A DNA stretch of 64,000 nucleotides from Bacillota bacterium (GTDB lineage: Bacteria > Bacillota > Clostridia > Acetivibrionales > DSM-1351): assembly GCA_023444055.1 (NCBI GenBank), contig JAEZRV010000021.1, positions 1-64,000 of the forward strand, in the 5' to 3' direction. The notes under the pieces are model-generated. The model did no database searches, was not told where the DNA came from, and worked only from the letters and a program-made list of their open reading frames with translations. Position numbers and translations under genes: made by a program. The stretch's first letter is position 1. Each line of letters opens with the position of its first letter. Shown one piece after another: positions 30,248 through 39,704 of this stretch.

Positions 30248-30715
30248 ATGAGCAAAGCTGTCATAATTAATGTAAAGGGTACTCAGAGTGACTATAGTAA
30301 TGATACTAATACGCTTGAACTAGTAACAGAGGGTAAGTATTATCAGAAAGGAAGTAATTACTATATAACCTACAAAGAGAGTGAAGTAACAGGGATGCTT
30401 GGAACTACTACTACTTTAAAGGTAGGTGAAGGTGTAGTTACACTAATGAGATTTGGGAAGGTTAATAACCAATTTGTTTTCCAAAAGGGACAAAAGCATA
30501 TATCTTCTTACGAAACAGAGTACGGAGTTTTCACTATAGGAGTTTATGCTGAAAATGTAAATATAGATATTAATGATGCAGGTGGAGAAATAAGCGTTGG
30601 TTATCAAATCGAAATAGATAACCGGAGTGCTGGGAAAAATACTTTTTATATGCATATAAGAGAGGCAGGAGCGGTAAATGAAAAACATGTCAGAGAAAAT
30701 TCGCCAACAAATTAA
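30248..30715 (+). CDS. ywiB: DUF1934 (YwiB-like) beta-barrel protein
   Basis: A 155-residue cytosolic protein starting at ATG 30248 behind taggagga. Features such as KAVIINVKGTQ, ITYKESEVTGMLGTTTTLKV, RFGKVNNQFVFQKGQKHISSYETEYG, and a closing GGEISVGYQIEI match the DUF1934/YwiB family, which has a lipocalin-like barrel and no proven function. It overlaps argS by 38 bases, and ywiB-argS is a known Firmicutes gene pair, so translational coupling is likely. Confidence 0.85.
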   Translation: MSKAVIINVKGTQSDYSNDTNTLELVTEGKYYQKGSNYYITYKESEVTGMLGTTTTLKVGEGVVTLMRFGKVNNQFVFQKGQKHISSYETEYGVFTIGVYAENVNIDINDAGGEISVGYQIEIDNRSAGKNTFYMHIREAGAVNEKHVRENSPTN

Positions 30716-32375
30716 AGATGTTGTGCTGAATTCAATTAACAAAGCTATAAAAAATGAAGAATTACCATCATTAGAGATTAATGATATTTTAATTGAGGTA
30801 CCAAGAGAAAAAGGATATGGTGATTTTTCAACTAATGTTGCAATGCAGATTACTAAAATTGCAAGAAAATCGCCTAGACAAATAGCTGAAATAATTATTA
30901 AAAATATTGATGCAAAAGATACGTACATTGAGAAAGTTGATTGCGCAGGACCTGGTTTTATTAATTTTACATTAAGCAACAAATATTTGTACGATACAAT
31001 AGAAATTATTACTGAAGAAAAAGAAGATTATGGACACATAAATATAGGAAATGGCAAAAAAGTAATGGTTGAGTATGTAAGTGCTAACCCAACAGGGCCT
31101 CTACATATGGGTAATGCTCGTGGAGGAGCCCTTGGAGACTGTATTGCCAGTGTTCTTGATGCTGCAGGTTACGATGTTACAAGAGAATATTTAATTAATG
31201 ATGCTGGAAATCAAATAGAAAAATTCGGTAAATCTCTTGAGGCTAGATATATTCAGCTGATCAAGGGTGAAGATGCAATTGTATTCCCTGAGGATGGATA
31301 TCAAGGTGAAGATATAACTGAACATATGAGGGAATTTGTTAAAATCAATGGAGACAAATATATTGAGGTTGACTCAGAGGAAAGAAAAAAGGTATTTGTT
31401 GACTTTGCACTTCCTAGGAACTTATCAGCAATCAGAGAGGGACTTGCAAGCTATGGTGTAGAGTTTGATGTATGGTTTTCAGAGCAGACATTGCATAAAA
31501 GCAATGAGGTAACTGAAACACTGCAGATACTTAAGGATAGAGGCTGTACAGTAGAACATGATGGAGCATTATGGTTGAAAGGCTCTGTAATAGGCAGTGA
31601 TAAGGATGAGGTTTTAGTTAGAAATAACGGAATACCTACTTATTTTGCAGCAGATATAGCCTACCACAGAAATAAATTTGAAACTAGAGGCTTTGATTGG
31701 GTAATCAATCTTTGGGGAGCCGATCATCATGGACATGTAGCGCGAATGAAAGCATCAATGGCTGCTCTTGGAATAAATCCAGATAAGCTTGATGTAGTGC
31801 TATTCCAATTAGTTCGTCTATATAGAAATGGTGAGGTTGCAAGAATGTCTAAAAGAACAGGCAAATCAATTTCACTGATGGACTTAGTTGATGAGGTGGG
31901 CCGTGATGCAGTAAGATTTTTCTTTAATGCAAAGGCATCAGGAAGTCATTTGGATTTTGACCTTGATTTGGCTACTAAACAATCCAATGAAAATCCTGTT
32001 TACTATGTGCAATATGCTCATGCGAGAATTTGTAGCATGCTAAAGCTTATAGCAAGTGAGGGTGTATCTGTTCCGGAAATAGGCGATGTAAATCTTGAGT
32101 CGCTTCAGGCTGACGAGGAGCTTACACTTATTAAAAAGCTGTCTGAGTATCCTGATGAGGTTAGAATATCAGCTGAAACCCTTGAACCAAGCAGATTGAC
32201 AAGATATGTACAGGATGTTGCTGCTTGCTTCCATAGCTTCTATAATGCATGCAAGGTTAGAGGTGAAGAAGAAGGGCTAATGAAGGCTAGACTTATACTT
32301 GTTGACTCTACAAGAACTGTTATCAAAAATGTATTAGACTTATTGAGTATCAGCGCTCCTGAGAGAATGGAGTAA
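30678..32375 (+). CDS. argS: Arginyl-tRNA synthetase
   Basis: Class I synthetase charging tRNA-Arg. The 565 residues contain the N-terminal Add1 domain, the HIGH-type motif in NPTGPLHMGNARGGALGD, the KMSKS-type motif as RMSKRTGKSISL, and a C-terminal anticodon-binding DALR domain (YVQYAHARICSML ... APERME). The start is ATG 30678 with aggcaggag upstream; ATG 30687 is an alternative. Its first codons lie inside the DUF1934 gene. Confidence 0.97.
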   Translation: MKNMSEKIRQQIKDVVLNSINKAIKNEELPSLEINDILIEVPREKGYGDFSTNVAMQITKIARKSPRQIAEIIIKNIDAKDTYIEKVDCAGPGFINFTLSNKYLYDTIEIITEEKEDYGHINIGNGKKVMVEYVSANPTGPLHMGNARGGALGDCIASVLDAAGYDVTREYLINDAGNQIEKFGKSLEARYIQLIKGEDAIVFPEDGYQGEDITEHMREFVKINGDKYIEVDSEERKKVFVDFALPRNLSAIREGLASYGVEFDVWFSEQTLHKSNEVTETLQILKDRGCTVEHDGALWLKGSVIGSDKDEVLVRNNGIPTYFAADIAYHRNKFETRGFDWVINLWGADHHGHVARMKASMAALGINPDKLDVVLFQLVRLYRNGEVARMSKRTGKSISLMDLVDEVGRDAVRFFFNAKASGSHLDFDLDLATKQSNENPVYYVQYAHARICSMLKLIASEGVSVPEIGDVNLESLQADEELTLIKKLSEYPDEVRISAETLEPSRLTRYVQDVAACFHSFYNACKVRGEEEGLMKARLILVDSTRTVIKNVLDLLSISAPERME

Positions 32376-32748
32376 GAAGAATAGATTGAAATATTAAATT
32401 AACGACACGATATCGGGTTAGCACACTGTTAAATGAATAGTGACTGTGTGCGTAGGCTAAAATTCTGAGAATGAACAAATTCTATTCCCTAGAATATACC
32501 AGTTCCAGCAATAGAATAGTATAAAATATAAAACTCCTTTTTGGTAAAATACCAGAAGCAAGATGCAGCTAATTGCTTGCATAATCTGGTTTTGTTTACC
32601 CTAAAGGAGTTTTTATTATATAAAAAGATGATTAATATAATAATATTTCGTTTAAAAGCTTTTTAACGTTTAAGTTTATAAATCTTAAGATAATACAAAT
32701 GATTGTGAAAATAGTTTATTAATACAGAAGCCGAGAACAATATAATAT
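32376..32748. other. Convergent intergenic region with hairpins
   Basis: No gene is visible. It holds a small hairpin, GCACAC...GTGTGC (about 32421-32451), and the large terminator at 32531-32614. The rest is AT-rich without recognisable signals. Confidence 0.5.
32531..32614. terminator. Bidirectional terminator between argS and chemoreceptor gene
   Basis: A long imperfect stem pairs AAACTCCTTT with AAAGGAGTTT, then GGTAAA with TTTACC, CCAGA with TCTGG, and GCAAG with CTTGC. T-tracts follow on the + strand and, less perfectly, on the - strand, serving two convergent genes. Confidence 0.8.
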
Positions 32749-34443
32749 CTATATTTTAAAGTTCGAAACAAAATTTTTAAGATTATCTGATGATTTCTTT
32801 GTACATTCAGATAGATTAAGTACCTTAGAACTTTCATCAATTATTTCTGAAGAACGTGTAGCTATGTTTGATGCGCCTTCAGCACTTTCAGTTGTTGAAA
32901 TAGTAACTTCATTTATTGCTTTGACCATATTGCTTATGGATACCAAGAGTTCCTCAGAGGTGGAACTGAAATCCATAACCAAATTATCTATGTGAACTGC
33001 ATCATTACTGAATTGCTCACTTGAATCCACCTGATTATTGTAGTCAGCAATTACCGTGTTTTCAATAAAAGTTAATATATTTTGTGAACTTAATACTAGA
33101 TTTTCAACTGCATCCAATACAGTTTTAGTTACTCCTTGTATTTCACTAACAGTCTTCTTTGAATCTTCAGCCAGCTTTCTTATTTCATCAGCAACTACAG
33201 CAAAGCCTCGACCGGTTTCTCCAGCTCTGGAAGCCTCAATAGCCGCATTTAATGCCAATAAGTTAGTTTGTGAAGTGATTTGCATAATAGCATCAGATAG
33301 CTGTTTGATCTGCTCAATAGATTTTGCCTGATCAATAGCAGTTGTTAGTTCTAGGTTAGTTGACTTATACAAATTATAAGCATGGTTTTTTGATTCCTTA
33401 GCAGCTGTTTTTAATGTTAATGCTCTTGTACTGATATCCTTGGCAGAAAAGGAGGTCTCTTGTGCTTTTTTTGCTATATTTACTATCGCTGTTTCTATTT
33501 CTGTTGATGTTGCATTCATCTCCTGCATAGCTGACGCTGTTTGTTGCATGCTAGCAGATAACTGTTGGGTAGTGGCAGAAACATCTTCAATATTACCATT
33601 CAAGTTTGAAATGCTTTTGTTAGTCTGCTCTAGAGAATTATCAATATCAGTTGACTCTTTGATAATAGTCATAATAATGTTTCTTATAGACTCTTGTACA
33701 GTATTTGTTGATCTGGAAATTTGACCTATCTCACTTGTTTGAGCTTGTGCATCTTTAGAAATCTTATTAGTAAAATCACCCTCAGAATACTTATTTAAAT
33801 TGTTATTTATTTCTATAATGTACTTTGAAAGCCTATTACCAATATAGTATGCAACAAGTGCACCAATAAGCAGTCCTAAAATTATTACAAAACTAATTAT
33901 AACCAAAATATTTCGGATTTGTTTGTCAACGGTAGTTTTTTCAATACCAGCAAACCACATGCCTACTATTTCACCGTTACTATTTTTTAACGGAGTGTAA
34001 AATGTATACGTATTCTTATCGGCAACTAATGCTTGACCATAAAAGTTTTTGCCTTCGTTAAGTACAGTATTAATAACTTCATCAGATGCTTTTGTACCTA
34101 TTGCTCTCTTCCCATTATTTAAAAGAACGCTTGTTGCAACACGGGTATCCTTCATAAATATTGTAGCTAAATATCCACTGTTTTGAGTAATAGAATCAAC
34201 GAAATCTGTAGAATCATTGATCCTTTCATTTCCCTTATAGAGAGTGTTATCCTTAATATTCCATTCCCCAGGCAAAATTTTATCGTAAAATGCAAGAGAA
34301 AGTTTTGCATTTGATTGTATACTACTTAGATAATTATCTGTAATGGCTTTTGGCACATTAATGTATACAATGAGAAAAATAGCAAGTGCAAAAAGAAGCA
34401 AAACAACAGTGTAAGATAGAGCTAGCTTTGACCTGATTTTCAT
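32749..34443 (-). CDS. Methyl-accepting chemotaxis protein with single Cache domain
   Basis: A 564-residue transmembrane chemoreceptor. Two membrane segments (about 8-28 and 185-207) flank an extracellular Cache-type sensor (VDSITQNSGYLATIFMKDTRVATSV..., YGQALVADKNTYTFYTPLKNSNGEIVGMWFAGIE fits single-Cache sensors). A HAMP-like linker and the cytoplasmic methyl-accepting coiled coil follow, with the conserved hairpin tip LLALNAAIEASRAGETGRGFAVVADEIRKLAEDS. It signals to CheA/CheW. The ligand cannot be read from sequence. Transcribed opposite to its neighbours. Confidence 0.93.
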   Translation of the reverse strand: MKIRSKLALSYTVVLLLFALAIFLIVYINVPKAITDNYLSSIQSNAKLSLAFYDKILPGEWNIKDNTLYKGNERINDSTDFVDSITQNSGYLATIFMKDTRVATSVLLNNGKRAIGTKASDEVINTVLNEGKNFYGQALVADKNTYTFYTPLKNSNGEIVGMWFAGIEKTTVDKQIRNILVIISFVIILGLLIGALVAYYIGNRLSKYIIEINNNLNKYSEGDFTNKISKDAQAQTSEIGQISRSTNTVQESIRNIIMTIIKESTDIDNSLEQTNKSISNLNGNIEDVSATTQQLSASMQQTASAMQEMNATSTEIETAIVNIAKKAQETSFSAKDISTRALTLKTAAKESKNHAYNLYKSTNLELTTAIDQAKSIEQIKQLSDAIMQITSQTNLLALNAAIEASRAGETGRGFAVVADEIRKLAEDSKKTVSEIQGVTKTVLDAVENLVLSSQNILTFIENTVIADYNNQVDSSEQFSNDAVHIDNLVMDFSSTSEELLVSISNMVKAINEVTISTTESAEGASNIATRSSEIIDESSKVLNLSECTKKSSDNLKNFVSNFKI

Positions 34444-34683
34444 AGAACTCCTCCAGTTTTAGTAATTATAAAGTATATATTTAAATATACCCATATATTA
34501 AAGTAGAAACCAAATATTTAGTATTGTATTACAAATACTACCAAAATTCAATTGAATGGAATAGAATTGTTGTAATTATTTATCGGAAGATTGGATAAAT
34601 TAATGAATAACTATAAAATTAGCAAATAACCCATAAATTAGTTGAATGAATGAAGAGCTAGTAAACTATTAATAATGTGATCC

Positions 34684-34710
34684 CACATTTTAAAAACAAA
34701 TTAGTATAAG
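34684..34710 (+). repeat. Recurrent intergenic motif, short copy
   Basis: cacattttaaaaacaaattagtataag is the conserved right half of the motif, just upstream of the probable promoter at 34720. Confidence 0.45.
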
Positions 34711-34719
34711 CTGCTAATT

Positions 34720-34747
34720 TTGTAATGAAACTTTAATACAATATAAT
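34720..34747 (+). promoter_or_regulatory. Probable sigma-A type promoter
   Basis: TTGTAA (34720-34725), a 16-base spacer, and a perfect TATAAT (34742-34747) lie 70 bases before the start of the next SLH protein gene. Confidence 0.5.
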
Positions 34748-34816
34748 AAAAAAAAAGCCGATAATATAAACATGAAAAACAAGATTTCCATTACATAAAA
34801 ATTAGGGGTCAAATAT

Positions 34817-37800
34817 ATGAATTTATTAAAATTATTTAAACAAAAAAGTAATAATTCTAATCAAATCAAAACTTACAAGAAATTTCATCAAAGAGCAGCA
34901 AAAACTATTGCAGTAGCACTTAGTGCGGCGATAATTTCTCAAACGGGTTTTGTTAATGCTGCGATACCAGATGAGCAAGTTTCAAATGCTTATACTGCTA
35001 CAAAAAATGGACAAGCAGCAATAAATAATTTGAAATACACAGACATTACAAAGTCTGGTTATGACTTAAAAGATGCTATTTATCAAAATGGTGCGCTCGG
35101 TATATTTCCATCGTTAGGAAGTACAAAATTTAATCCTAACGTCTCTATTTCAAAAGAAATGGCATTATACCTGGCATATATGGCTGCAAACAGAGCACAG
35201 GATATAGCTACACAAGGACAGACGCTAAATGATGCCAGAATTGCTGCTCAGAAAAAGACAAGTCTCCAAGCAGTTCTATATGATGGAAGTCTCCAGCTAG
35301 CTGCAAATGAGGGCTTGATTACTAACCAAGAGCTTGCCGATGCATTGCAGACTGATAAGACAGTCTTAGATGCTTCCTCTTTCAACAGAAGTGCTACTGT
35401 AACTAGACAGGAGTTTGCTACATGGCTTGCAAAGGCATTGATGCTGCCGCCGGTATATAATCAACAGGAACTGTTCAACAGCTTTTCAGATTGGAAAAGT
35501 GCCAAGGCAGAAAACGTACCTTACATAGAAGCTATACTTGAAAATAATATTATGAGCGGTGATGGTAAAGGAAACTTTAATCCGAACCAGGCTGTTACAC
35601 GTTCACAGGCTGCTAGAATATTAAAAAATGCTGAGAATATTATTTTACCTCTTCGCACTATGGAAAAGAGAACGGCAACAATAGAACAAAAATATTCCAC
35701 AAAAGACACTTCAAAGGGATATCGTATAGATTACAATACTTATTATGTTCGAAATTCAGATGGTCTTCTTGATACAATAACAGTAGAAGCCCAGTATCAG
35801 AAACCTACAACTACCTCAAATGAACTCACACAAAAAGTTCAGGTGGCATCTCGTACAGAAATACCAGTGTACAAAAATGGTAATATAACTAATTCTAATA
35901 GTTTGGCTGTAGGAGATAGGATTGAATATATTGCAGGTATAGAAGATAGAGTAGTACAGTATGCACGTATACTTTCCAGCAATAAAGAGATTAGCTATAA
36001 GGCTGCTATCGTAAATAGCGTAAATAGTACTGCAAGAACAATTAATATTACTCCTTTGAAACAAAAAATTGAATATCCAAATCAGGATGTATCAAACCCA
36101 AAACCACAGACATATTCTGATGGAAGCACTGTTTACGAAAACAAGTCTTATTCAAATGGTGTTATAAATGCTTTGACAAAGGCGAAAGTTGATGTTTCTA
36201 CTATTAAACCTGCAAGCATTGTTATAATAGGAGTAAAACAGGACATGATTGTTGAAATAACTCCTATAACTGTTAAAAAGCAAAGGGAGCAGGGATTGGT
36301 TGCAGGTATAGTTGAGGAAAATAATCCACAGTTGGGATATATAACACTTTATAATGAGGATGGAACAGGTAAGACACCGTTAGAGACATCCACACTAAGA
36401 ACCTTTAACTATGCTGACCCAAATGCTGTAGAGGTTTTTAAAAATCATGTGCCTGCAGAATTAAATGATATTGAGCCAGGAGACACAGTGTTTGTAAGGA
36501 TAGGTGATGATGGCGCAATTTCTTCCATAAGTGGAGTTCCAAATTATTCAATATACTATGGTAAAATTATTAATAAGAAAATAAGCACTGTAACTGTTGA
36601 AACTGAAAAGGGGAAACAGCTTATTTATAGTACAAATGGTGTAAACGTAATAAAAGACGGTAAGCTTTCAAAACTAAGTCAATTAAAAAATGGTGATAAG
36701 GTAAAGCTTTTAGTAAATAGCGCTCCAAATATTACTGTATTAAAAGAGATAGTTATTGAAGGTGGAGACAGGCTCGTTGCAAATGTTTATAAGGGAGCAT
36801 TTGAAAGTTATGACGACTTGTCAAATAAGATTATGCTGAGTAATCCATGGACTCTTCAAAATGGGCAGTGGATAAAAGGTACAACAGATCCTTTCATGAC
36901 AATAAATGTAGGAAATGATTTTAGGGCTTATTTTGATGGAAGCCAAAAAGTTATTTCAACTTTAAATACATATATGAATGGAACAACAGTTTATATAGTC
37001 AGTGAAAAGGATTATGGCAATGGTGAGAATGGCGTGGTAGCGAGTTTTGTTGATGATTCAGACAAAGAAGTTATATACAATGACAAGGTTTACAATACTA
37101 CAGGTTCAAATAATTTCACGCTTGGAAAATCTTTGGATAGTATTTCGCTAGACAACGGAACAATTGTTGTAAAAGATGGTAGACTAGTACAGGGAAGCAG
37201 TGTAACACCTGATGACTATGCTTATGTTATGGCCAACAGGGATGCCGATACAGGAAAGCTTGTAGCTGGAGTTGTGTCAATAGAAAATAGACCAGGAACT
37301 ACAGCTATTCAATTGTATAGAGGAAGAATAAGTAGCATTGATGAATACAAGAGTGTTACTCTTCAATCATATGCTAAACTTGATGGTGTGAATTGGAATT
37401 TTGCAAATACGCCAATTACATTTAATTTGTCCTCAAATACGAGAATTACCGATACTGATGGAATTGTAGGTCAGGGTGATTTTAATACCACTAGTGGAAC
37501 AGATACTTTCTATGATAGAACAATATACATTTTAAGTGATGGCACTAATGCAGTTGAAATAAGCACAGCACCATATGGAAATTACAATTTATCCGGTGTG
37601 GTAATAGCTGCATCAGGAGGGTCTATAGGTGAGGATGGAAGTATTCTAGCACAACCAAATGCTTTAGCACTTCGTAATTGCAAATATTATGACACAACAA
37701 AGCATTTATGGGTTAGCATGAAGGACTGTAATTTTAATCTTCTGACAAATTCTTTAATTATAAAGAATAATGATAGAATTAATGCTCAAGAACTTAAAAA

Positions 37801-37876
37801 AGGTGATAAAGTAAGAATATTAAAGAAAGATAATACTACAACTGGAGATGCTTATATAGTTATAGTTGAAGAATAG
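34817..37876 (+). CDS. S-layer protein with N-terminal SLH modules (1019 aa)
   Basis: A long signal peptide (hydrophobic core AVALSAAIISQTGFVNA, about 32-48) precedes SLH modules spread over about 72-275 (YTDITKSGYDLKDAI...FNPNVSISKEMALYL, TRQEFATWLAKAL, FSDWKSAKAENVPYIEAILENNIMSGDGKGNFNPNQAVTRSQAARIL). The remaining 740 residues are beta-rich with repeated VxxGDKVxxL / GDTVFVRIGDDG-like strands and no enzyme motif. The N-terminal SLH position and size resemble main S-layer proteins. The ribosome site is aggggt. The next gene follows after 55 bases and is probably co-transcribed. Confidence 0.85.
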   Translation: MNLLKLFKQKSNNSNQIKTYKKFHQRAAKTIAVALSAAIISQTGFVNAAIPDEQVSNAYTATKNGQAAINNLKYTDITKSGYDLKDAIYQNGALGIFPSLGSTKFNPNVSISKEMALYLAYMAANRAQDIATQGQTLNDARIAAQKKTSLQAVLYDGSLQLAANEGLITNQELADALQTDKTVLDASSFNRSATVTRQEFATWLAKALMLPPVYNQQELFNSFSDWKSAKAENVPYIEAILENNIMSGDGKGNFNPNQAVTRSQAARILKNAENIILPLRTMEKRTATIEQKYSTKDTSKGYRIDYNTYYVRNSDGLLDTITVEAQYQKPTTTSNELTQKVQVASRTEIPVYKNGNITNSNSLAVGDRIEYIAGIEDRVVQYARILSSNKEISYKAAIVNSVNSTARTINITPLKQKIEYPNQDVSNPKPQTYSDGSTVYENKSYSNGVINALTKAKVDVSTIKPASIVIIGVKQDMIVEITPITVKKQREQGLVAGIVEENNPQLGYITLYNEDGTGKTPLETSTLRTFNYADPNAVEVFKNHVPAELNDIEPGDTVFVRIGDDGAISSISGVPNYSIYYGKIINKKISTVTVETEKGKQLIYSTNGVNVIKDGKLSKLSQLKNGDKVKLLVNSAPNITVLKEIVIEGGDRLVANVYKGAFESYDDLSNKIMLSNPWTLQNGQWIKGTTDPFMTINVGNDFRAYFDGSQKVISTLNTYMNGTTVYIVSEKDYGNGENGVVASFVDDSDKEVIYNDKVYNTTGSNNFTLGKSLDSISLDNGTIVVKDGRLVQGSSVTPDDYAYVMANRDADTGKLVAGVVSIENRPGTTAIQLYRGRISSIDEYKSVTLQSYAKLDGVNWNFANTPITFNLSSNTRITDTDGIVGQGDFNTTSGTDTFYDRTIYILSDGTNAVEISTAPYGNYNLSGVVIAASGGSIGEDGSILAQPNALALRNCKYYDTTKHLWVSMKDCNFNLLTNSLIIKNNDRINAQELKKGDKVRILKKDNTTTGDAYIVIVEE

Positions 37877-37931
37877 CCAGTTTTAAGGTGTAGAATAAAA
37901 TTTAATCATTATTTATTGGAGGTTGACTATT

Positions 37932-39524
37932 TTGCAAAATTTATTAGAGAGGTTTAAGGCTAAAAAACACATATGCTTAGGTTTGGCTTTTACGATAATT
38001 TTAACTCTTGCAGCACCGAATATGACATCTGCAAGACAGGGTGATAGTGGATATGATGGCGGTATATCATCTGGAGAGGTACCAACTACAACTACATCAT
38101 CAACCACCACAAGTAAATATACATATAATTATCAAGAACCATGTTTTTTGAGTGGTATTCCGATAATTCTTAGTGGAACAGTTAATATATCAAAAAAATT
38201 CAAGGATGATACTAAGACAAATACTCAGACATTGACAACAACGTATACATATTCTCTTGCTAATGCAGACAATAAGCTGATTCGTACCCTTGTTTTAACA
38301 ACAGCTATTACACCAAAGTCAAATGGACAAAAAACAGAATCAACTACAGTATCTAAGGCTACAGAGACAGTTACATTAGGCAGTACTAAATATATAATAT
38401 CTGGTACAAATGACTATGTGCTTTCAAAATCAGACCTAATTGATATGAAACCTGCAGTTAATTATTACAATGGAACATTGAGGACTAAAAAAACATATCA
38501 CGTTGGTACTGCAAGAAGTACTGATACTGTCGTTGTTGAGTCTTCAGGGAATTATTCAGGGTATGATGAATATTGGAGTTCAGCAGAGGCACAAAAAATA
38601 GAGCAAACTATTTCTCAACGTAAGCCAGGTAAGACAGTTGGAAACATTGGAAAGGTTAGTATAGATATTTCCTCTACTACAAAAAAAGAATTGAAATACG
38701 ATGAAAGTATTTCAGAACAAACAAGTGTAGAAGGCGGGTATATACAAACACAGAAAAACGAGAACATTTTGAAATATACTGCTAAATTGAGTGAATTGGA
38801 TAAAAAAGGAGTGCCAACTACTAAAGTAAATACTTATACTAACAGTTTGAAACTTGAAAGCTTTCCAACTCAAATAAGCTTGATTTCTCCAAATTTAAAG
38901 GCAATAAAGGGACATCCATTAGAAGATAGTATTACCCTTATGTTTGGGCTAGAGGCTTTTAAAAATGAGGAGGCAGTAACTTTTGATCCACAGGAGTATA
39001 TGAGCAGAGCTGAATTTGCAGATGCTTTTATAAATATTGCTAAAGCAGTTCCTGTTGACTCGATTTTTGTTCCTAAACAGAAAACAAGAAATAATAAGAA
39101 TGTGGAAGAAGTTAAGTCTTTGTTTACAGATGTTTCAACTAATCATGCTTTTTTTACAGCTATAAATGAGTCAGCAACTAGAGGTATCGTTTATGGGAAT
39201 GGGAAAAGCCAGTTCAGACCAAGTGCTTTAATAACTATGCAGGAAGCAGTTACAATGATGATAAACTCATTGGGGTTAAATGGTCTTGCACCAAACCCTG
39301 CACCGATAACTAGTTTTGTTGACAATGACAGCATTTCATCATTCGCTAGACCTTCGATGTATGTTGCAGAAAAAATAGGTTTGATAGAGGAAGATTTTAA
39401 AGGTTATATCTATCCAAGAGCTAAAGTAACAAAGGCAAAAGCTGCTGACATGATGAAAGCATATATAGAATATATGAACAGTGGGATTAGAAGTGAGTAT
39501 ATGGATAAAATTATAAGCTACTAG
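37932..39524 (+). CDS. Secreted SLH protein (530 aa)
   Basis: TTG 37932 is chosen as start because ttggagg (37916-37922) lies 9 bases upstream; the in-frame TTG at 37923 is too close. A signal peptide (HICLGLAFTIILTLAAPNMTSA) is followed by a short Ser/Thr-rich linker (TTTTSSTTTSKYTYN) and a beta-rich region of unknown fold (about 55-330). Three C-terminal SLH modules (about 333-525) carry MSRAEFADAFI, FTDVSTNHAFFTAI...FRPSALITMQEAV, and YPRAKVTKAKAADMM. Probably a wall-bound partner of the upstream S-layer protein. Confidence 0.85.
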   Translation: MQNLLERFKAKKHICLGLAFTIILTLAAPNMTSARQGDSGYDGGISSGEVPTTTTSSTTTSKYTYNYQEPCFLSGIPIILSGTVNISKKFKDDTKTNTQTLTTTYTYSLANADNKLIRTLVLTTAITPKSNGQKTESTTVSKATETVTLGSTKYIISGTNDYVLSKSDLIDMKPAVNYYNGTLRTKKTYHVGTARSTDTVVVESSGNYSGYDEYWSSAEAQKIEQTISQRKPGKTVGNIGKVSIDISSTTKKELKYDESISEQTSVEGGYIQTQKNENILKYTAKLSELDKKGVPTTKVNTYTNSLKLESFPTQISLISPNLKAIKGHPLEDSITLMFGLEAFKNEEAVTFDPQEYMSRAEFADAFINIAKAVPVDSIFVPKQKTRNNKNVEEVKSLFTDVSTNHAFFTAINESATRGIVYGNGKSQFRPSALITMQEAVTMMINSLGLNGLAPNPAPITSFVDNDSISSFARPSMYVAEKIGLIEEDFKGYIYPRAKVTKAKAADMMKAYIEYMNSGIRSEYMDKIISY

Positions 39525-39704
39525 TCCCGGAAATAAGCTATTGAATTTTTTACATAGTCTGAGTTACAATACATACAGGCTATAAATGTTGAAAAATAAT
39601 GAATTAAGTTTATGCAGACCAATTATATGTGGTTTGTGGAAAATCTAGGCATGGAAACAACGGAGCATGTTTTTTTGAATAATTTTAATGAAGAGGACAT
39701 TATA

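Larger units (their letters stand above)
34444..34816. other. Divergent intergenic region
   Basis: A 373-base gene-free gap between the chemoreceptor and an SLH protein, both read outward. It holds one copy of a recurrent intergenic motif (34684-34710) and a probable promoter (34720-34747). The chemoreceptor's ribosome site is ctggagga on the - strand just outside its start. Nothing else is recognised. Confidence 0.5.

Noticed and set aside
30443..30982. 179-codon frame on the - strand over the ywiB-argS overlap
   Set aside because: It is the antisense of two well supported genes, with no ribosome site and unlikely protein composition.
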